In this document: piece after piece, positions 63,980 to 64,000 of the stretch | How the letters are laid out: each line of letters opens with the position of its first letter | Position numbering within the stretch: position 1 is the first letter of the stretch | NCBI RefSeq assembly: GCF_051851475.1 | Contig: NZ_JBPUSJ010000002.1 | Span: forward strand, 372,001 to 436,000 | Direction of reading: 5' to 3' | DNA from: Carboxylicivirga taeanensis | GTDB taxonomy: Bacteria; Bacteroidota; Bacteroidia; Bacteroidales; Marinilabiliaceae | DNA: 64,000 bases | Translations under genes and position numbers: made by a program | The notes under the pieces: generated by a model | Told to the model about the DNA's origin: nothing | The model's input: only the letters and a program-made list of their open reading frames with translations | Databases searched by the model: none

Positions 63980-64000
63980 GACCTAAATATCCCTTCTATG

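Overview
The window looks like chromosomal DNA of a Bacteroidota bacterium, most likely a marine or anaerobic member of the Bacteroidales/Marinilabiliales. This is inferred from family content, not from an rRNA gene. The signs are outer-membrane proteins of Bacteroidota-specific families (DUF5686 with a carboxypeptidase-like domain, PF14121-type putative porin, PCMD lipoprotein, DUF6261), a TonB-dependent receptor, a complete Rnf complex with an RseC-type partner, and many upstream copies of the Bacteroidota -7 promoter motif TAnnTTTG. I see no rRNA, tRNA or CRISPR array.

Layout. 1-1,300: AT-rich accessory edge with a gene cut off by the window start (open from 763 down to 1) and a 41-bp tandem repeat. 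1,338-4,602: a DUF6261-like protein and a patatin/outer-membrane-barrel fusion. 4,789-10,503: a TetR regulator followed on the same strand by a five-gene envelope cassette (two DUF1254/DUF1214 lipoproteins flanking an outer-membrane protein, then two small exported proteins). 10,675-18,374: uvrA, a lytic transglycosylase, an orphan cytosolic histidine kinase with a PocR domain, and a small barrel protein. 18,514-24,091: the operon rseC-rnfB-C-D-G-E-A. 24,277-28,615: an exported EEP-family hydrolase, then a cytochrome c-fused PQQ sugar dehydrogenase co-transcribed with a YncD/PqqU-like TonB receptor. 28,826-34,020: Hsp20 with a small partner, panE-like reductase, and zwf-pgl-lipase. 34,187-45,206: outer-membrane proteins, an aminotransferase, a LolC/E-type permease, a CoA-type NUDIX hydrolase, MltF, and a porin. 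45,358-47,634: der and era. 47,854-50,151: GH20 hexosaminidase. 50,351-54,643: an unrecognised 877-residue cytosolic protein paired with a cytosolic PhoD-like phosphatase. 54,881-58,555: OMP plus PCMD lipoprotein, a cold-shock-domain protein, and a TPR-like membrane protein. 58,794-64,000: AT-rich accessory DNA with a barrel protein, a tyrosine recombinase with an unusual N-terminus, a divergent zinc-ribbon protein, and an exported helical-repeat protein.

How the parts fit. Rnf would couple ferredoxin:NAD+ electron transfer to an ion gradient. zwf and pgl supply NADPH by the oxidative pentose phosphate branch. The PQQ dehydrogenase and receptor pair suggests periplasmic sugar oxidation using scavenged PQQ. 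The two transglycosylases, GH20 enzyme and porins belong to envelope turnover and glycan use. The best candidates for undescribed biology are the 877-residue/PhoD pair, the TetR-DUF1254-OMP cassette, the PQQ receptor-dehydrogenase pair, and the recombinase with a duplicated N-terminal module. Also notable is a cluster of perfect Shine-Dalgarno sequences in the rnf operon, which is unexpected for this phylum.
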